From assembly GCA_003255025.1 (NCBI GenBank), contig QANY01009317.1, positions 496,001-560,000 on the forward strand: a stretch of DNA of 64,000 nucleotides, in the 5' to 3' direction. This DNA is from Datisca glomerata (Eukaryota; Streptophyta; Magnoliopsida; Cucurbitales; Datiscaceae). The position numbers were made by a program, and so were the translations under genes. The notes beneath the pieces were generated by a model. That model did no database searches and was not told the DNA's origin. It saw only the letters and a list, made by a program, of their open reading frames with translations. Shown in pieces: positions 58,811 through 64,000 of this stretch (the first letter of the stretch is position 1; every line of letters starts with the position of its first letter).

Positions 58811-59168
58811 TAGGAAGTTCTATAATTTAATCAGTGAGATTTTATTTTCTTAATGGTTTGTTTTGCTTATATTTTTCACTCTGTGATTTTTCTTGTTATC
58901 TAATTATGCTCGCCTTGCATTATTATTATTGCTATGGAGTGGTAGACACTTACTTCTTGATACTTGTATACTTTTTTTAACTTTAATATAATATATTATG
59001 CTTAGAATTTCGAATTCACCAGCTTCGTTCTGCAACTCTCTAGGCTTTAAGAAGTTTCTTTTAGATATATTAACATCTTTTCCAGTAGGAAACATTGGTT
59101 GTTAAATGTTTTCTTATGTATATCATGGAATTTTGCTAATTGAATTTTCTCTGGCATTGAATATATTG

Positions 59169-59202
59169 CTGTCATGGAAAGACAAATGTCTTTCCGTGAC
59201 AG
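59169..59202. repeat. Hairpin in the right sub-terminal region of the CACTA-like element
   Basis: Arms CTGTCATGGAAAGACA and TGTCTTTCCGTGACAG pair over 15 of 16 positions with a 2-base loop. The ends are the same TGACAG motif that is scattered through the element's ends. Confidence 0.8.
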
Positions 59203-59489
59203 TTTTTTATGAAGAAACTAGACTTTTAATGACAGGGATTTTCCTTCATCTAAAGTCTTTTAGCAGCATCTTATGATGATGGAGATTCTCTGTCATTTAA
59301 AGGCTTTTCAAGACATCTTATGATGACAGAAGTTCCCCGTCATCTTAATGCTATTTGCGGTATCCTATTATGACGTCTTTGTTAAAAAGAGTAAAGATGA
59401 CTGCCCGATAGCTGACAATCAGCTAGCTGTCATTATAGGGCTATAATGACGAATTTTGACCGTCATCTAACCCCATTTTTGTAGTAGTG

Positions 59490-60180
59490 CTTGCCTTTCG
59501 CAGCTTTCAAGTTCGCTTTCTTAGCTTTCTTCGGACCTCTCTTGTGTTTCGGTTTGGCTCCAGAGGTGGAAGGCTTCAGTAAAGTTTTCTCTCCATTCTT
59601 CCTCTTGCACTTCAGAAATAGGGTCTTAGTAGCTTGCAACTCCTTCATAAGTTGTGGAACAGAGTATCTCAACATATTCATCGAATAATTAAGTTTGAAG
59701 TTCTCAAAAGTATCTGGCAGGGTCTCAAGGATCATATCAACTTGAGTCTCGCCATCTACCTCAGCTCCTATGATGTAAATATCGTTCAAATAACTAATGA
59801 TTAGCATCATATGTTCTTTGACAGGAGTTCTGGGTTTCATCCAGCAGTTCATGAAGTTTCACACAACAGCCTGTTTAGCTTGACAACCCTAATCCCTGAA
59901 CATTTAAGTGATGTTCAGCATCATATCATTGGCGGTCTCCATAATCTGATGTTGTTGTTCTAACACATTGCTAAGTGACGTCGAGATGTAACACCTGGTG
60001 ATCTCATCAGAACGCAACCAAGAAACATATGCATCATTTTCCTCTTGAGTCGATTCAACAATAGGCTCAAGGGGACAGATGTTGGTGAGAACAAACTTGT
60101 GATTTTCTATCGTTAGCACGATATCAAGATTATATTTTTAATCCACATAATTTTTACTAGTGAGTTTGTTTGCATTCAAG
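59490..60180 (-). pseudogene. Gag of copia element 4, N-terminal and central parts
   Basis: Minus-strand pieces: LTIENHKFVLTNICPLEPIV, NDAYVSWLRSDEITRCYIST and EQQHQIMETANDMM (60119-59904). Then MKPRTPVKEHMMLIISYLND, GAEVDGETQVDMILETLPDT and FENFKLNYSMN with a basic tail KHKRGPKKAKKANLKAAKGK (59852-59490). These are the UBN2-type gag blocks. A stop and frameshift near 59890 separate the two. The frame ends where the CACTA-like element begins. Confidence 0.85.
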
Positions 60181-61435
60181 ATTGTTGAGAGTGAGGATAA
60201 TGACATGATTACTGAAAAGAATAAATAAACCGGTGTAAATAAATACCTAATCATTTAGGAAAGTATGATGCATGATGCAAATACTTAAATATTTTCAAAA
60301 TATGATAAAAACATATTTCTTCCATGATGTTATGATCAACAATGACAACTCGTCTCATCTATAGCCAACGCTCGAGCTACCTCCTATGGCATCGAGACTC
60401 TTCTCGTTTAGTTAACGCTTCTCAAGATATCATTACATCTAGATCAACCAATCATCAATGATTTTGGTCACCTTAGCCCTATTGGCTAGCTCCAATGAGA
60501 GATTCCAATGTGCTTTGGTCTAAGTGTTTAACCAATACATTGGCTTTAAATGTTGCTATGTACTAACAGTCTGTCTAGGAACGGTCCTGCCTCATCACCT
60601 TTTACAAGTTTTAGCTTCTCAAACCACTCGATGACTCAAAGTGACGTGATTCTCAAGTTTCTCCTACTGAAGAGAGGACCGATAGGGCGGCTCTAAACCA
60701 TTTCTCATGCCACGATCAAGTTTGCGTTGGGGACTTTGAGAATGTTTCAACGTAAACGATCTTCCCACTTAGTTTTTGAAAGAATTGGATTTTTCTTTGC
60801 CTTTTCAAAAATCAGAACTCTTTATAAATTTGAAAAATAAGATTTAAAATATATAAACTTTTATAAAATTTAAATCATAATTTAAAACTTATAATTTTTA
60901 TAAAATTCGCATTTTTTTTAAATTATATCTCATTATAAATTTAAACTACAATGATGCATGTACATGTTACATTGCAATTTGATATTGGCATATACATATT
61001 TCTATATGGCATGTTATATGATGATGGGAGATTAATAATAAATCATACATTCAAAATTAACCTCTCTATAACTTATTTCTAATTATAACCCATAAAAATA
61101 ATAATTAAATTACAATAATTTAAATGCTAGTCTTCATGGCTTCTGTAATTATCTCCTTATAATCTTTAAACTTTGATCAAAACCCTTTTAATTAAGGAAA
61201 ACTATTGTTTAATTAAATAATCCCACTAAATATTCTTTTTAAATTAATTAAATTTGATTAGTAAAAAAACACTTAATGGCTAATCAAACTTGGGTCAAAT
61301 CTAATCAATTAATTAAATTTCAACTTTCAAAAACTTAAAACTGATAACTATCTTTTTAAAATTCAAAATTTAAAAGATAAAAGATAGGATTGGAGTTTTC
61401 GCGAAACATCACAAGGATAGACATCCTTTTCCATG
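59945..61435. repeat. Tandem duplication of gag start plus leader, unit A
   Basis: Repeated at about 61437-62900. Landmarks: ATGTTGTTGTT at 59949 and 61441 (offset 1492), and GTTTTCGCGAAACATCAC at 61395 and about 62869 (offset about 1474). Confidence 0.85.
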
Positions 61436-61436
61436 T

Positions 61437-62900
61437 TTCAATGTTGTTGTTGTAACACGTTGCTAACTGATGCCAAGATGTAATACCTGATGATCTCATC
61501 ATAATGCATCCAAGAAGCATATGCATCATTTTTCTCTTGAGTCGATTCAACAATAGGCTAAATGGGACAAAGGATGGTGAGAACAAACTTGGGCCTTTCT
61601 ACCGACAACATGATATCAAGATTGTGTTTCTAATCAACGTAATTTTGACCAGTGAGTTTGTTTGCATTCAAGATTGTTGAGAGTGGGGATGATGACATGA
61701 TTACTGAAAAGATAAAATAAAACGGTGTAAATAAATACTTAATCATTTAGAAAAGTATGATACGTGATGCATACATGATGTAAATACTTAAATATTTTAA
61801 AAAATATGATAAAAACATATTTCTTCCATGATATTACGATCAACAACGATAGCTCGTCTTATCTAGGGCCAACGCTCGAGTTACATTCTATCGCATTGAG
61901 ACTCTTTTCATTTGGTTAACGCTTCTCAAGATATCATTACATCTAGCTCAACTAATCACCGACGATCTTGGTCTAAGTTAACCAACACATTGGCTTTAAA
62001 TGTTGCTATGAACTAACGGTCCATCTGGGAACGGTCCTGCTTCACCACTTCCTTTACAAGCTTTAACTTCTCAAGTAACTCGATGCCTGAAAGCGACGTG
62101 ATTCACAAGTTTCTTTCACTAAAGAGAGGACCGCTAAGGTGACTCTAAACCATTCCTCGTGTCACGATCAAGTTTGCGTTGGGGATATTGGAAACATTTC
62201 AACGTAACGGCCATCCCATTTAGCTTTTGAGAAAATGAATTTTTTTTTTGCATTTTCAAAAATCATAACTCTTTTTAAATTTGAAAAGTAGGTTTTAAAA
62301 ATATAAACTTTTATAAAATTTAAAACGTAATTTAAAATTTATAACTTTTATAAAATTCACATTGCATTTAAAGTTATAACTCATTATAAATTTAAACTAC
62401 AATGATGCACGTACATGTTACATGACAGATTGATATTGACATATCCTTATTTCTATATAGCATGTTATATGAGGATGTGAGATTAATAATAATCATACAT
62501 TCAAAATTAACCTCTCTATGACTCATTTCTAATCACAACCCGTAAAAGAATAATAATTAAATTATAATAATTTAAATGCTAGTTTTCGTTGCGTCTGTAA
62601 TTATCTCTTTATAATCTTTAAGCTTTGATCAAACCCCTTTTAATTAAGAAAAACTATTTCCTAATTAAATAATCATATTAAATATCTTATTAAAATTAAT
62701 TGAATTTGATTAGTTAAAAACAGAAAAACTTAATGACTGATTAAACTTGGGTCAAACCCAACTAATTAATTAAATTTTAATTTTAAAAAAATTAAAATTA
62801 ATAACTATCTTTTTAAAATTTAAAATTCAAAATTTAAAATATAAAAGATAAGATTAGAGTTTTCGCGAAACATCACATGAATAGGGTAATATGGTATCAC
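61437..62900. repeat. Tandem duplication of gag start plus leader, unit B
   Basis: Second copy of the preceding unit. It carries another partial gag start on the minus strand (near 61440-61690), with a frameshift relative to the first. It lies nearer the 5' LTR. Confidence 0.85.
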
Positions 62901-63190
62901 GATATCTGAGTCTCATACCCTGACAATCACAAGGATTACCGTCGGCGGTGGCAGCGGGACATATTTACATGAAATTACAAAAATAAATTACATAAAAACT
63001 TGTGAAACAATTTCGGCGCACATCAATTCCAAATTTGAAAAATAACACCTATAGTCAATTGCTTGAAATCCATTCATAAGACACATTCAAACATACTTTG
63101 AATCTACCATACAAAAATTATATGTCAATATCATCATATTCATCCATACATACATTTTGATTCAGAATATGCATATTTAAAAAATCATAG

Positions 63191-63202
63191 GCTCTGATAC
63201 CA
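63191..63202 (-). other. Primer-binding site of copia element 4
   Basis: GCTCTGATACCA is the perfect reverse complement of TGGTATCAGAGC, the initiator methionine-tRNA primer site. It lies two bases from the LTR start at 63205 and shows that this is the 5' LTR. Confidence 0.92.
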
Positions 63203-63204
63203 AT

Positions 63205-64000
63205 TGTTGGATCGGGTTTTAGATTTTGAGAAAAAATTAATGAACCATGACTAATTCATGTGCTGAATATCAATATTTTTATACAAACATTTAATCCAAT
63301 TAAACATAAAACCAATAAATGAACATGAATAATCATATAAATGTATTGCGAAAATATTGAAACAATTTATACATTTCAATTAATGGAGAAATTCTGATTT
63401 GGCGGGATCCAATTCTCTATCTTTCGTTCTTCGTTCTTAAGATCTGTAGAGCTATTAATTGATATATACACCGACAACCACTCATTAGAGTCAGAAGTAA
63501 ATATCTCATGATTTTTTGTAGGAATTTAGTGTGGCCTCTCTAAACAACGATTGGAAGAGAAAACAAAATCTTTCTTTTCCCCTTTATAAAAATCGGCGGC
63601 AACAATGTAGGGAGGATGAGAGAAATTTTTTCTGCTCTACTTAACACACTTAGGGATAGCATTGTCTATAGGGATAATGATGAAATCCCTTATATGATAA
63701 AGTTGAAATTTTCCCTCCCCATGCACTGTGATGTGCGATTTTTACATGTTCCCTGAAGCCAAAATTGTGTCGAGATTAATCAATCTAAATTGATAAATTA
63801 AATTGATCCCTATCAATTAATTACTTAATTTTTTTTATTTACTTATTATCTAATAATTAGAAAATAATAAAATAATTAATTTGAATATTAATTTTGATCT
63901 TCACTAATTTTGATGGCACCTATCTCATATGGGTTCGAGAAGTGTACATTGGTCCAAATATATATTTTTTGTTCAACTATAATTGTTTTTCATTCATGTC
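63205..64000 (-). mobile_element. 5' LTR of copia element 4, cut by the window end
   Basis: Starts TGTTGGATCGGGTTTTAG and matches 51855 onward for the whole available length, with scattered substitutions and small indels. The remainder lies outside the window. Confidence 0.9.

Larger units (their letters stand above)
55690..59489. mobile_element. CACTA-like (En/Spm) element carrying captured gene exons
   Basis: The right end, read inward, is CACTACTACAAAAATGGGG, a typical CACTA terminus. The left end CACTTTTACAATGACA is a decayed version. Both sub-terminal regions are packed with TGACAG/CTGTCAT motifs (55710-55860 and 59165-59470), as is usual for the transposase-binding zone. The flanking triplets GTT and CTT agree at two of three positions. 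It splits the gag frame of a copia element. No transposase is present. Confidence 0.75.

Overview
This window looks like transposon-packed nuclear DNA from a flowering plant, probably a eudicot. It is AT-rich. Nearly every recognisable coding stretch belongs to a plant mobile element: Ty1/copia retrotransposons with methionine-tRNA primer sites, Mutator-like elements (MULEs) with a ULP1-type accessory gene, CACTA and hAT DNA transposons, an L1-type LINE, and an endogenous caulimovirid. I found no intact host gene, rRNA, tRNA or CRISPR array. I cannot name the species.

Layout. 0-3.5 kb: retrotransposon scraps. 3.5-13.5 kb: a nearly complete, decayed MULE of about 10 kb. It has long terminal inverted repeats, a MuDR-type transposase gene on the plus strand and a convergent multi-exon DUF1985/ULP1-like protease gene on the minus strand. 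Arrays of a CTACACGATG/CATCGTGTAG motif sit in its terminal repeats, several introns and the gap between its genes. 13.5-16.7 kb: the 3' end of a copia element with a 2.0 kb LTR. 17.3-21.1 kb: a smaller related MULE whose left end lies in a 1.27 kb tandem duplication. 21.1-23.5 kb: an endogenous pararetrovirus 5' end with an inverted duplication. 23.5-26.9 kb: an internally deleted copia element on the minus strand, with a 440 bp hAT MITE in one LTR. 29.9-43.0 kb: three copies of the 2 kb LTR with two defective copia bodies. 43.7-45.3 kb: a third MULE-like piece built of about 260 bp tandem units. 46.2-49.6 kb: no gene seen. 49.98-51.85 kb: a copia body split by another copia element (51.86 kb to beyond the window end). 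That second element's gag is itself split by a 3.8 kb CACTA-like element, which carries exons of a trithorax-type (ATX1/ATX2-like) histone methyltransferase gene with introns. A LINE fragment lies inside one of those introns.

How the parts relate. In the large MULE, transposase and protease genes run inward from the two ends. The inverted repeats include the 5' coding exon, so the protease gene appears to begin with a transposase-derived exon that splices in frame onto DUF1985. Both genes are now pseudogenes, and the protease has lost its catalytic Cys and Asp. The copia elements are all non-autonomous by stops, frameshifts or deletions. Exon limits were read by eye from splice consensus and codon phase. 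Family assignments rest on motif recognition, not on a database search.
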